This document shows positions 1 to 6,176 of a DNA stretch of 22,243 nucleotides, in pieces. Both the position numbers and the translations under genes were made by a program. The notes beneath the pieces are model-generated. The model saw nothing but the letters and a program-made list of their open reading frames with translations, did not search any database and had not been told where the DNA came from. The stretch is from Patescibacteria group bacterium (GTDB lineage: Bacteria > Patescibacteriota > Microgenomatia > Daviesbacterales > UBA10151), in the NCBI GenBank assembly GCA_018816815.1, contig JAHIVD010000090.1, positions 1 through 22,243 of the forward strand, written 5' to 3'. Every line of letters starts with the position of its first letter. The first letter of the stretch is position 1.

Positions 1-564
1 ATGGGAATTATCATAACCTTTGTCAGCCAGCATCTTCCTGATTTCAGCAGTCAATGCGGCTGGAATATTCTCAATGGTGGGTATAGCCAGCGGCCGGTCA
101 TGAGCAGAACCTACAGCCAGTATCTTTGACAATGGAATGCCAAGACAGTCAACAGCCAATGATACTTTTGTTCCTGTCCTGTGATGTTTACCTGAATAAC
201 TGGTTAACTCTTTAAAGTTAAAGCCGGGTATTAGAGTTCCATCAATTGAGGCTACTTTAAGTTTAAGTTTCTTCTTCCTCAGCAAGATTTTTAGTAGATA
301 CTGCCATAAATCATCAAATCCACTTTTTTCTTGCCAATACCTTAATCTTCTCCAATGGGTTATCCCTGAAGGTAAATCTTTTCTGTCTAAATCTCTCCAT
401 CTTGAGCCTGATCTAAGTATCTTCAAAATACCGGGAAGCAGCTCTTGATTTGTGTAAGCCGGTCTGCCTGTTTGAGCTTTGGGGTAAGGAAGATGCTTGG
501 CTAGAAATTCCAGTTGATCTTCATTTAAAACATCAGTACTATATGTTAAAGGCAGGATAATCAC
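1..564 (-). CDS. IS5-like family transposase, N-terminal part (runs off the left edge)
   Basis: The reverse strand is open for 188 codons from a GTG at 564 to the window edge. The N-terminal third resembles the DUF4096-type DNA-binding region of IS5-family transposases, with TGRPAYTNQELLPGIL and RSGSRWRDL near residues 32-59 and THWRRLRYWQ near 69-78. The DDE catalytic region follows: ASIDGTLI carries the first Asp (residue 108) and MLADKGYDN the second (residue 181). The third acidic residue lies outside the window. The start is uncertain. A stretch at 561-572 is almost fully complementary to the 3' end of 16S rRNA (AGAGGTGATT), so initiation at ATC or CTG a few codons later is also possible. 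The frame has no stop or frameshift, so the copy may be intact. Family assignment is by motif recognition; the exact subgroup is not certain. Confidence 0.85.
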   Translation of the reverse strand, partial: MIILPLTYSTDVLNEDQLEFLAKHLPYPKAQTGRPAYTNQELLPGILKILRSGSRWRDLDRKDLPSGITHWRRLRYWQEKSGFDDLWQYLLKILLRKKKLKLKVASIDGTLIPGFNFKELTSYSGKHHRTGTKVSLAVDCLGIPLSKILAVGSAHDRPLAIPTIENIPAALTAEIRKMLADKGYDNSH

Positions 565-601
565 CTCTTTTCTCTACTCAAGAAAAGGGTATCCTGCCTT
601 T
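548..601 (-). promoter_or_regulatory. Hairpin over the transposase translation start
   Basis: AAAGGCAGGATA (548-559) and TATCCTGCCTTT (590-601) are perfect 12-bp inverted repeats. Between them, an inner stem pairs CTTTTCT with AGAAAAG on the reverse strand and continues into the AGAGG ribosome-binding sequence. In a reverse-strand RNA entering from outside the element, both stems can form and bury the start region. RNA begun at the element's own promoter (586-615) would start near 578 and lack the 5' arms of both stems, leaving the site free. Confidence 0.6.
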
Positions 602-615
602 TAATTGCTTGTCAA
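586..615 (-). promoter_or_regulatory. Probable transposase promoter
   Basis: On the reverse strand, a perfect TTGACA (-35, 615-610) is followed after 18 bp by TACCCT (-10, 591-586). The -10 box is weak. The predicted transcription start is near 578, just inside the start-region hairpin. Confidence 0.4.
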
Positions 616-675
616 CTTAAAGCTAATTTCCTCTTAAGTGGACTTTTGAAACGGGTTCGGTCTCACTATGCAATG

Positions 676-681
676 TATAAT
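676..681 (+). promoter_or_regulatory. -10 box (TATAAT) six bases before the ATG of the Nudix-kinase gene
   Basis: A perfect TATAAT at 676-681 is followed by GCACAC and then ATG at 688. The expected start of RNA synthesis therefore falls on or next to the ATG, giving a leaderless message. No convincing -35 box is visible 16-18 bp upstream. There is no Shine-Dalgarno sequence before 688. This spacing is the main reason for choosing 688 as the start. Confidence 0.5.
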
Positions 682-687
682 GCACAC

Positions 688-2022
688 ATGTCAAGGCAAG
701 AATCAGAAAGACCTATACAGGAAGGTATTATTCCTGTACCAATTGGAGATGAGGTTATTACCTACAAAGGAAGGATGATTGAAATTGTTACCCAACAAAT
801 GAGGGTTGGTTCAGAGGAAATTGTTTATGAAAAAGCAAGGAGGTCCCCAGGAACGAGGTTATTAATAACTTCTCCCAACCACAATATACTTCTTACCAGA
901 GAGTATAGGGATGAAATTGGAGGATGGGATTATAGATTACCAGGAGGCAAGGTATTTGATTCTTTAGAAGAATATAGCGAAGCAATAAAAAATGGTGTAA
1001 ATCTGCTTGAAAAGTCAAAGCAAGCTGCTCAAAAAGAAGCGCAAGAAGAAGTAGGTATTAATGCTGAAGATATAACTCACTTATACACTTCTAAATTAGG
1101 TGCTACGGTGGAATGGGATCTGTATTATTTTAGAGTAAATTTACCAACAGAAGAGTTAGGTGAGCAAAAGCTTGAACCAGGAGAAAATATCCAAGTAGGA
1201 TGGTACAGCCCAACCAATGCCTTAAGGCTCGCTTTAGATGGTAGTTTATCCGAAGACCGCAGTGTAGCAGTCCTTATGCGGTATATCCTTAATCGACAGT
1301 CAGTGATTGAAAACGAAGATACTAGTAAGCAAGTTGGTCAAAAACTCATTGACTTAATACAGCAAGCAAATCTTAACACTTTAAGATTACGTAGAAGAAA
1401 TCTTGTTATGCTGGAGAATATCGAATCCGTCATAATCGTTGGTTCATCATTTGTTGGAAAAACTACGCTTGTAGCTGTTATAAGAGAGGCGGTAAATGAT
1501 GATCCTGACACTTTTGGGCAATTGCGTATTCCGAAGAGGATAATTACGCGTCCTCAAAGACAAAATGACAATCTAATTGAAAACGAATTCCGTACTTTAG
1601 ATGAATTTAGGGAGATGGTAGCAGGCGGGCAGATCGGAATGCCTTGGGTTAGAAAGATGGAAGGAACAAGAACTGAACAGTATGGTTTTCTTCCGGTTGA
1701 ACCAGATACAATTCCCCTATATTCTGCAAATAACGCTGTTATAAATAATCGAGAAAGTGTGGAACCAGGAAGTTTACTGGAAAAAGCCTTAATTGTAGCG
1801 ATTTATGCACCAGAAGATATTAGAAGAAAACGTCTTTTTGAAAGATCACCTGATTTGGTAAATGATAAGCCTGAAGAAGTGGCGTATCGTTTAGAGGATA
1901 GAGCGATAAATATGTATCCAGATGCTCATATTGTTGTTAAGAACTTTGGAAGATACGAACCGCAAACAAAAGACGATATTGTGGCGCTTATGAAATTAAT
2001 CTTTCAGGCAGTCACTTTATAG
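688..2022 (+). CDS. Nudix hydrolase fused to a guanylate-kinase/PhnN-like P-loop kinase domain
   Basis: This protein of 444 residues has two catalytic-looking halves. Residues ~55-205 are a Nudix domain: LPGGK (84-88) and KEAQEEVGI (116-124) are the two halves of the Nudix box, separated by about 15 extra residues compared with the usual GX5EX7REUXEEXGU pattern. Residues ~245-440 carry a P-loop, GSSFVGKTT (252-260), then ITRPQR (286-291), a TLDEFREMV segment and a QYGFL segment, in the order seen in guanylate kinase and ribose 1,5-bisphosphokinase (PhnN). I infer a two-step enzyme on a nucleotide or phosphorylated sugar; the substrate is unknown. The ATG at 688 is chosen because TATAAT lies six bases ahead. 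TTG at 646 or ATG at 673 in the same frame would overlap that promoter. The DHH gene starts 7 bp downstream, so the two are probably co-transcribed. Confidence 0.8.
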   Translation: MSRQESERPIQEGIIPVPIGDEVITYKGRMIEIVTQQMRVGSEEIVYEKARRSPGTRLLITSPNHNILLTREYRDEIGGWDYRLPGGKVFDSLEEYSEAIKNGVNLLEKSKQAAQKEAQEEVGINAEDITHLYTSKLGATVEWDLYYFRVNLPTEELGEQKLEPGENIQVGWYSPTNALRLALDGSLSEDRSVAVLMRYILNRQSVIENEDTSKQVGQKLIDLIQQANLNTLRLRRRNLVMLENIESVIIVGSSFVGKTTLVAVIREAVNDDPDTFGQLRIPKRIITRPQRQNDNLIENEFRTLDEFREMVAGGQIGMPWVRKMEGTRTEQYGFLPVEPDTIPLYSANNAVINNRESVEPGSLLEKALIVAIYAPEDIRRKRLFERSPDLVNDKPEEVAYRLEDRAINMYPDAHIVVKNFGRYEPQTKDDIVALMKLIFQAVTL

Positions 2023-2029
2023 AAGAAAT

Positions 2030-3025
2030 ATGTCTCAATCGCGTATTATCATTACTGGTTATTCCAATCCTGACTTGGATGGTACTGCTTCTGCAATAGC
2101 ATATGCAGAGCTACTTAAAAAACAAGGCAAGAATACAACTGCTGCACTTTTTGGTATACCCCACAGGGAAGCGGAATTTGTCTTTAAAACATTTAATATT
2201 GATAAACCTGCTCAAGCAGAAAACATTCTTAACCAGGAAGATAAATTAATTCTTGTGGATGCAAGTGATTTACGCGGTATCTCAAATTTAATTGACCTAA
2301 AGCAAGTCATTGAAGTAATTGACCATAGAAAAGTTAACCAGGCAGATAAATTCCCTAATGCAAAAATACAGATTGAATTGGTTGGATCTTGTGCAACCTT
2401 GATTGCTGAAAAATTCTTTACAAAGAAAATCATTATAACTTCTTCTTCGGCGGCTCTACTTTATTCAGCAATCATCTCAAATACCGTCAATTTCCAAGCT
2501 AATGTAACTACAGAAAGAGATAAAAAAATGTGTAATTGGTTAGTAGGACAATTTGATTTACCTAAAGACTATGTTCATAAAATGTTTGTGGCAAAGTCAG
2601 TATTTGGAAAACCTTTAAAAAAGGTATTTTCTGATGATTTTGCAACTTTTGAATTTCGTTCTAAACTGCTGGGCATTGCACAATTAGAAATTGTTAATAC
2701 TGATGATTTTATTAATAAAAACAAAGATGAAATACAAAAAATACTCACTGAGATAAAAGAAGAAAGAAACTTAGATTTGATTTTTCTTTCTGTTATTAAC
2801 TTAGAAAAAATAAAAAACACTTTTATAGTAATTGATGAATCCTCTAAAAAACTGCTTGAGCAAGCGTTAAATGTTAGATTTGAAAATAATATCTCCCATC
2901 AGGAGGGTATTATGATGAGAAAAACTATTGTTCCTATGGTGAAGGAGCTGTTAATTTCTAATATGCATAACTATGCAAAAGAAACGGTTAATAAACAACA
3001 GTTGAAGGATGATGTATCAAAATAA
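2030..3025 (+). CDS. DHH/DHHA2 phosphoesterase, family II pyrophosphatase/PRUNE-like, with altered metal-site residues
   Basis: The 331-residue protein has the two-domain layout of family II inorganic pyrophosphatases and PRUNE/PPX1 exopolyphosphatases. The DHH domain carries NPDLDG (13-18), LVDASD (75-80), VIDHR (96-100) and VGSCATLIAE (118-127). The C-terminal DHHA2 domain runs from about residue 210 and ends with a KTIVPMVKE-type motif. Relative to canonical family II pyrophosphatases, the first His ligand is Tyr11, DHH has become DHR (Arg100, as in animal PRUNE), and the SDT aspartate is Asn151. It may therefore act on something other than pyrophosphate, or with a changed metal site. No signal peptide is visible. 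It follows the Nudix-kinase gene by 7 bp with only a weak AGAAG ahead of the ATG, which suggests an operon working on one phosphorylated substrate. The fold is confident; the substrate is not. Confidence 0.8.
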   Translation: MSQSRIIITGYSNPDLDGTASAIAYAELLKKQGKNTTAALFGIPHREAEFVFKTFNIDKPAQAENILNQEDKLILVDASDLRGISNLIDLKQVIEVIDHRKVNQADKFPNAKIQIELVGSCATLIAEKFFTKKIIITSSSAALLYSAIISNTVNFQANVTTERDKKMCNWLVGQFDLPKDYVHKMFVAKSVFGKPLKKVFSDDFATFEFRSKLLGIAQLEIVNTDDFINKNKDEIQKILTEIKEERNLDLIFLSVINLEKIKNTFIVIDESSKKLLEQALNVRFENNISHQEGIMMRKTIVPMVKELLISNMHNYAKETVNKQQLKDDVSK

Positions 3026-3382
3026 AAATTAAGACTTTAAAGTAGAGGATCTGTTTTTGAGGCTAATTCGGGGTACAACCACCAAATTAAATCTGGTAAA
3101 CTATGCATAGACAAGAATTTGTCGGAGAATTCCCGCAGTCTGTTTAAGGTATTACGCGGATCACTAATTAACAATAGTTAAAAATAAATGACAATAGGAA
3201 GATATTTATGATTTTCTAAGTCGTGTTAAAAAATAGATCCTGTGCTTTTTAAAAAATAATTCCGCCGGTACACTCTTTAAAATTTGCAAATAGTATTTAA
3301 TCGGAGTAATAATAAAAAAGGAGCAAGAAAAAAGAGTAATACTCAAGACCAAAAAAGAAATCCAACGCTTATATGAAAACAG
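3026..3382. other. 357-bp gene-free stretch with a MITE-like element
   Basis: No convincing gene, tRNA or terminator is seen. Positions 3046-3241 form an inverted-repeat-bounded element (listed separately). The rest is A-rich. It includes an AAGGAG-like sequence near 3320 with no usable start codon after it, and TTATAT seven bases before the ATG at 3383, which could act as a -10 box for the DUF2000 gene. Confidence 0.5.
3046..3241. repeat. Candidate MITE-like element, 196 bp with 13-bp terminal inverted repeats
   Basis: AGGATCTGTTTTT at 3046-3058 and AAAAATAGATCCT at 3229-3241 are inverted repeats with 12 of 13 positions matching. The interior has no coding potential beyond a 14-codon ORF at 3103. 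No clear target-site duplication flanks the ends, and the arms could be a chance match in AT-rich DNA. Other copies in the genome would be needed to confirm a mobile origin. Confidence 0.3.
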
Positions 3383-3826
3383 ATGATAATTAGGTCAACA
3401 AAAAGAGATAAATACCCAAAAAAATTAGTTGCTATATTAAACGGGAAAATAGAAATAGGTGATGCTATGAGCGCGCTAGCTCATATGGCGGTTGGCTTAG
3501 GTGCAAGTGTTGAGAACAAAGAAGAGCTTAGATTGACTGATTATGCTGATGCAGATGGCAACAGCCATGCCAATATTTCTGAATTGCCATTCATAATTCT
3601 TAGAGCAAGAAACTCCAACGAATTAAGAATGTTGAGAACGGCTCTAATAGAGAAAGGCATTAAGTATGTTGATTTTACAAATGCGGTAAAATTAACCGGT
3701 ACATTTGAAGATTCCGGAAAAAGTAAAGACATTAGAGAAGCAGATATGGAATATTTTGGTATTGCCATATTTGATGATTGGGACAGGGTTACTGAAATAA
3801 CAAAAAGATTCTCTCTTTGGAAATAA
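3383..3826 (+). CDS. DUF2000 family protein (peptidyl-tRNA hydrolase 2-like fold)
   Basis: The 147-residue protein fits the length and pattern of DUF2000. It has a KKLVAILNGKIEIGDAMSA segment at 13-31, then ALAHMAVGLGA at 32-42, a DADGNSH turn at 56-62, a hydrophobic LPFIILRA strand at 67-74, and a YVDFTNAV segment near 95-102. The family is related in fold to peptidyl-tRNA hydrolase 2, but its biochemical role is not established, so no reaction is assigned. ATG 3383 is the only reasonable start: an in-frame TGA lies just upstream and the next Met is at residue 29. There is no Shine-Dalgarno sequence. The gene stands alone, separated from the DHH gene by the MITE-like stretch and convergent with the next gene. 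Confidence 0.7.
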   Translation: MIIRSTKRDKYPKKLVAILNGKIEIGDAMSALAHMAVGLGASVENKEELRLTDYADADGNSHANISELPFIILRARNSNELRMLRTALIEKGIKYVDFTNAVKLTGTFEDSGKSKDIREADMEYFGIAIFDDWDRVTEITKRFSLWK

Positions 3827-3871
3827 TGGCGATCTGCTTAAATAAGCTCTCCGGGAAAAATCTAGTTAAGG

Positions 3872-4381
3872 TTAAATGTCTATTTCGCTCTGTTGAGTAA
3901 TATAAGTTCTTTTTATCTTCCATAAAATGCTTATATCAAGAGGCCTACTTCTTTCTTCGTATTGACTTGCTAAGTCTAGAGTATATCCTATCCTATTATA
4001 CTCATTAGGTTCTATTTGGCTAGACACATCTGTTGATGGTGATGCAGAACCAGGTAGTTCAGAAAATCCAACAGTGATTTTTTGAGCTCTCCCGTCCATA
4101 AAAAAAACATAAATTAATTCTGGACCACCTTGACGGAAAATTCCCAACTGATAACCCTCTCCATCTCTTTCAGACTCTATTGCTGGTTTATAAAAAGTCT
4201 TGCCAATCTTAATTTCAGAAGCCCCTTCGTCTTCAGAAAGATCATATCCAGCCTCAATAACTGGATCTGCTTCATCTGAAGTAAGCCCTGCTAGGAATTC
4301 TTTAATCCCTAACGCAAAGCTTTTGTTTAATTCTTCTGTTGAAAGAGGGCTTTCTGTCTTTTCAATGTCTCCATTACTCAT
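3872..4381 (-). CDS. Hypothetical protein, 169 residues, unrecognised
   Basis: I do not recognise this protein. It is acidic overall, with no signal peptide or membrane segment, so it is probably cytoplasmic. The first ~55 residues are rich in Glu, Asp and Ser and look partly helical. The centre (~57-100) alternates short hydrophobic and charged stretches (KIGKTFYKP, YQLGIF, ELIYVFFMDG), which suggests a beta-rich core. Residues ~109-120 are Ser/Pro-rich and linker-like, and the tail is basic. A promoter-like sequence ends 16 bp before the ATG. There is no clear ribosome binding site. The gene converges with the DUF2000 gene, leaving 45 bp between stops. It is kept because of its length, its fitting promoter and the lack of any competing gene. 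Confidence 0.6.
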   Translation of the reverse strand: MSNGDIEKTESPLSTEELNKSFALGIKEFLAGLTSDEADPVIEAGYDLSEDEGASEIKIGKTFYKPAIESERDGEGYQLGIFRQGGPELIYVFFMDGRAQKITVGFSELPGSASPSTDVSSQIEPNEYNRIGYTLDLASQYEERSRPLDISILWKIKRTYITQQSEIDI

Positions 4382-4397
4382 AAGTTTACCAGTGTTT

Positions 4398-4427
4398 ATT
4401 TAATCATGTTAATAAGTAAAACATCAA
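4398..4427 (-). promoter_or_regulatory. Probable promoter of the 169-residue hypothetical gene
   Basis: On the reverse strand, TTGATG (4427-4422) and TTAAAT (4403-4398) are 18 bp apart. A TG lies one base before the -10, making it an extended -10. The predicted start of RNA leaves a leader of only about 10 bases before the ATG at 4381. Confidence 0.45.
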
Positions 4428-4504
4428 GACGCCTTTGGTATTAAAGAAATGTTAACAGATATTTACCTTAAATAAAACATCTTGATTATAAAAATCCTGA
4501 CTAA

Positions 4505-5608
4505 TTATACCCACCCATTTAAGATAATTACTCCCATGGCTAACATCAGTATACCTGCAATAAGGTGGAGAGTTTTTAAACGCTTTTGACGGATCTCTTC
4601 GGCCTTAGCAGGATTAAGACCTTTATATACCGCTAAAGAAATTAATATCATAGGAAAAATAAAAATTAGGTTATACAAAATAAGATAAAGAATTGCTTTT
4701 GTCTGAAGAGTCCTCTCAGCCAGCATCCCCAGAATTACAATATAAGGACCGCTGGTGCATGGCAGCAAAATTAAGCTCACCAGAAACCCGACACCAAAAG
4801 CACCTAAAGGGCTTGTTGCTGATTTAATTATACTTTTAAGCTTGGGTCTCCACATCATTGGTACTTCCATCAAAAAACCCTTACCATACCAAAAATAATC
4901 TTTTAGATTCAAAAGCCCCAGAATAAGAGCTAACCAACCTACAATTGTGTAAAACAATCCAGATATTCCACCTATTTCCAAAGCTTTGTATAGTCCCAAA
5001 CCCATAAAGAAATACGAAATAAATATTGAAGACGCAAACGCTAAACCTGCTTTCAATGCTTTCTTGCCGTCACCTGTAGCTAATATTGCAGTCATTAGGA
5101 TTATTAAAACTGCAAAAGCACAAGGGTTTATTGCATCCGCAATACTAGCACCTACAACTGTAATTAAAGTTAAATCTAGTTTATGGTCTTGAGATTTACC
5201 TTCTTTTCCGTTTTCTAGTTGTCCACTGGTCTCCTGCAACCATTTATCAGCTTCTGAGATAAAATTATCAATAATTGGCTTATCACCTATTAATACCTTA
5301 TTGCCAATAACAACAGCAGGAACGCCTTGTGCTTCAATTGGAACACCCCGTTCACTGAGAAGCTTGCTAAAAACAATTGCATTATCCCTATTAAAATATA
5401 TTTCGCTTTTTTCTACAGGATATCTGTTTAACAAATCCTGTTCTTCAAAAAAATCTTCTACCTGTGCACAATGAGAACATCCTGTCCCATAAAATAGGTA
5501 GATTTTCGAAAAATCTTTAGCAATTGCTGCAGACGCAACTGTAAATGAACATATTGTGATAAAAAAAACTATAAATAACTGCTTTAGTAATAGAATTTTA
5601 TTTTTCAT
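4505..5608 (-). CDS. Thioredoxin-like domain fused to a CcdA/DsbD-type membrane electron carrier
   Basis: The 367-residue protein begins with a signal-peptide-like hydrophobic stretch (residues ~8-30). An extracytoplasmic thioredoxin/glutaredoxin-like domain follows, with GCSHC (redox pair C44/C47) and the cis-Pro loop GVPAVVIG (Pro97). After a polar linker (~128-143) comes a multi-span membrane domain with the two conserved cysteines of CcdA/DsbD proteins, NPCAF (C163) and LPCTS (C284). Proteins of this family pass electrons from cytoplasmic thioredoxin across the membrane. Here the acceptor domain is fused on, so it probably reduces disulfides of exported proteins. No cytochrome c biogenesis genes are nearby, so a role limited to cytochrome c is not supported. 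It is transcribed from the promoter at 5782-5811, behind a 28-codon ORF. No strong ribosome binding site precedes the ATG. Confidence 0.88.
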   Translation of the reverse strand: MKNKILLLKQLFIVFFITICSFTVASAAIAKDFSKIYLFYGTGCSHCAQVEDFFEEQDLLNRYPVEKSEIYFNRDNAIVFSKLLSERGVPIEAQGVPAVVIGNKVLIGDKPIIDNFISEADKWLQETSGQLENGKEGKSQDHKLDLTLITVVGASIADAINPCAFAVLIILMTAILATGDGKKALKAGLAFASSIFISYFFMGLGLYKALEIGGISGLFYTIVGWLALILGLLNLKDYFWYGKGFLMEVPMMWRPKLKSIIKSATSPLGAFGVGFLVSLILLPCTSGPYIVILGMLAERTLQTKAILYLILYNLIFIFPMILISLAVYKGLNPAKAEEIRQKRLKTLHLIAGILMLAMGVIILNGWV

Positions 5609-5644
5609 AAATATTCAGTAAGTTAACCGCTTAATTGTTAAATA

Positions 5645-5731
5645 TCACTTCAGCTGATTTCTGCAAACCTTATCTGATGCTTTAGTAAAAACTGATGAAT
5701 GACTTTCATCTATATTATCAAATACTTTCAT
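5645..5731 (-). CDS. Possible 28-residue leader peptide or small protein
   Basis: The ORF begins MKVFDNIDESHSSVF, is 28 residues long and highly polar, has one Cys near its C-terminus, and matches no family I know. In its favour, it sits in the presumed leader of the thioredoxin/CcdA gene, about 45 bp behind a good promoter, and AAAAGGGTG lies 8 bases before its ATG, one of the better ribosome binding sites in the window. It ends 36 bp before the next start codon. It could be a regulatory leader peptide or chance. There is no Cys, His or rare-codon run that would suggest classical attenuation. Confidence 0.35.
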   Translation of the reverse strand: MKVFDNIDESHSSVFTKASDKVCRNQLK

Positions 5732-5781
5732 AATTTTTCACCCTTTTAAGTAAATAAAATAATTATTATGAATACGTAACC

Positions 5782-5811
5782 ATTATACAAATTGCATACG
5801 AGAGTTATCAA
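5782..5811 (-). promoter_or_regulatory. Promoter of the thioredoxin/CcdA transcription unit
   Basis: On the reverse strand, TTGATA (5811-5806) and a perfect TATAAT (5787-5782) are 18 bp apart. This predicts a start near 5775 and a leader of about 165 bases containing the 28-codon ORF. Confidence 0.65.
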
Positions 5812-6077
5812 TCGCTGTCTTTTTAGAAAACTTCAAAAATAGAAGTTAAAGTAAAAATAATTATCTTAAATTGTCCGGTTTATTCTTCGGAAAACATACC
5901 ACCTTTTAAATAACATATCTGGAGTAGTAAACGAAACGATTATCGAACTATATTCCCTGAATTATTTCTATATAAAATCTCAACATCCTTGACATGCGGA
6001 AAGGATTAAAAATTATGAAAAAAGCAGTATGCATCATCTAGATATCCCAGACACGCATTTAATACTGTATTTAAGTG
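5812..6077. other. Rest of the 568-bp intergenic region between the CcdA fusion and corA
   Basis: No gene of useful length is present. A small inverted repeat (AACTTC 5829-5834 / GAAGTT 5842-5847) is visible. An 8-codon ORF (6015-6041, MKKAVCII) has GGAAAGGA upstream but is too short to call. The region is AT-rich and may hold binding sites or decayed sequence. Confidence 0.4.
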
Positions 6078-6107
6078 TTGACAAAACCTAAACCAGAGGA
6101 CTAAACT
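6078..6107 (+). promoter_or_regulatory. Probable corA promoter
   Basis: A perfect TTGACA (6078-6083) and TAAACT (6102-6107) are separated by 18 bp. The predicted start, near 6114, lies just before the terminator hairpin. A second -10-like TAATAC at 6108 is too far from the -35. Confidence 0.45.
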
Positions 6108-6118
6108 TAATACTAGCG

Positions 6119-6163
6119 AGCGTAGAAGAAACTCAAAAAACCCTTTCTTCCTACGCTTTTTTT
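6119..6163 (+). terminator. Intrinsic terminator in the corA leader
   Basis: AGCGTAGAAGAAA (6119-6131) pairs with TTTCTTCCTACGCT (6144-6157): a 13-bp stem with one bulged C, a 12-base loop, and a T7 tract (6157-6163). It is the clearest terminator in the window. It lies directly ahead of AAAGGAG (6164-6170) and the corA ATG (6177), with no upstream gene on this strand to end. Conditional termination in the leader of the metal transporter gene is the simplest reading. An alternative antiterminator fold was not identified. Confidence 0.7.
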
Positions 6164-6176
6164 AAAGGAGAAGATT

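Larger units (their letters stand above)
1..617 (-). mobile_element. Partial IS5-like insertion sequence, right-hand portion
   Basis: The transposase reading frame, its promoter-like sequence and its start-region hairpin together mark the 5' end of an insertion sequence. The outer boundary cannot be fixed because the other end lies outside the window, so neither terminal inverted repeats nor a target duplication can be compared. The value 617 marks the outer edge of the promoter-like sequence, not a proven terminus. The element ends within about 70 bp of the Nudix-kinase gene. Confidence 0.5.

Noticed and set aside
646..687. Longer N-terminus for the Nudix-kinase gene (TTG at 646 or ATG at 673)
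   Set aside because: The added residues overlap a perfect TATAAT at 676-681, and no ribosome binding site supports either start.
3103..3147. 14-codon ORF inside the MITE-like element
   Set aside because: Too short, with no ribosome binding site and no recognisable sequence.
3058..3160. Possible tRNA-like stretch (AATTCGGGGTACAACC)
   Set aside because: No acceptor stem, anticodon arm or CCA-compatible pairing could be drawn on either strand.
6015..6041. 8-codon ORF (MKKAVCII) ahead of corA with an upstream GGAAAGGA
   Set aside because: Too short to support without conservation; the promoter near 5989 has no acceptable -10.
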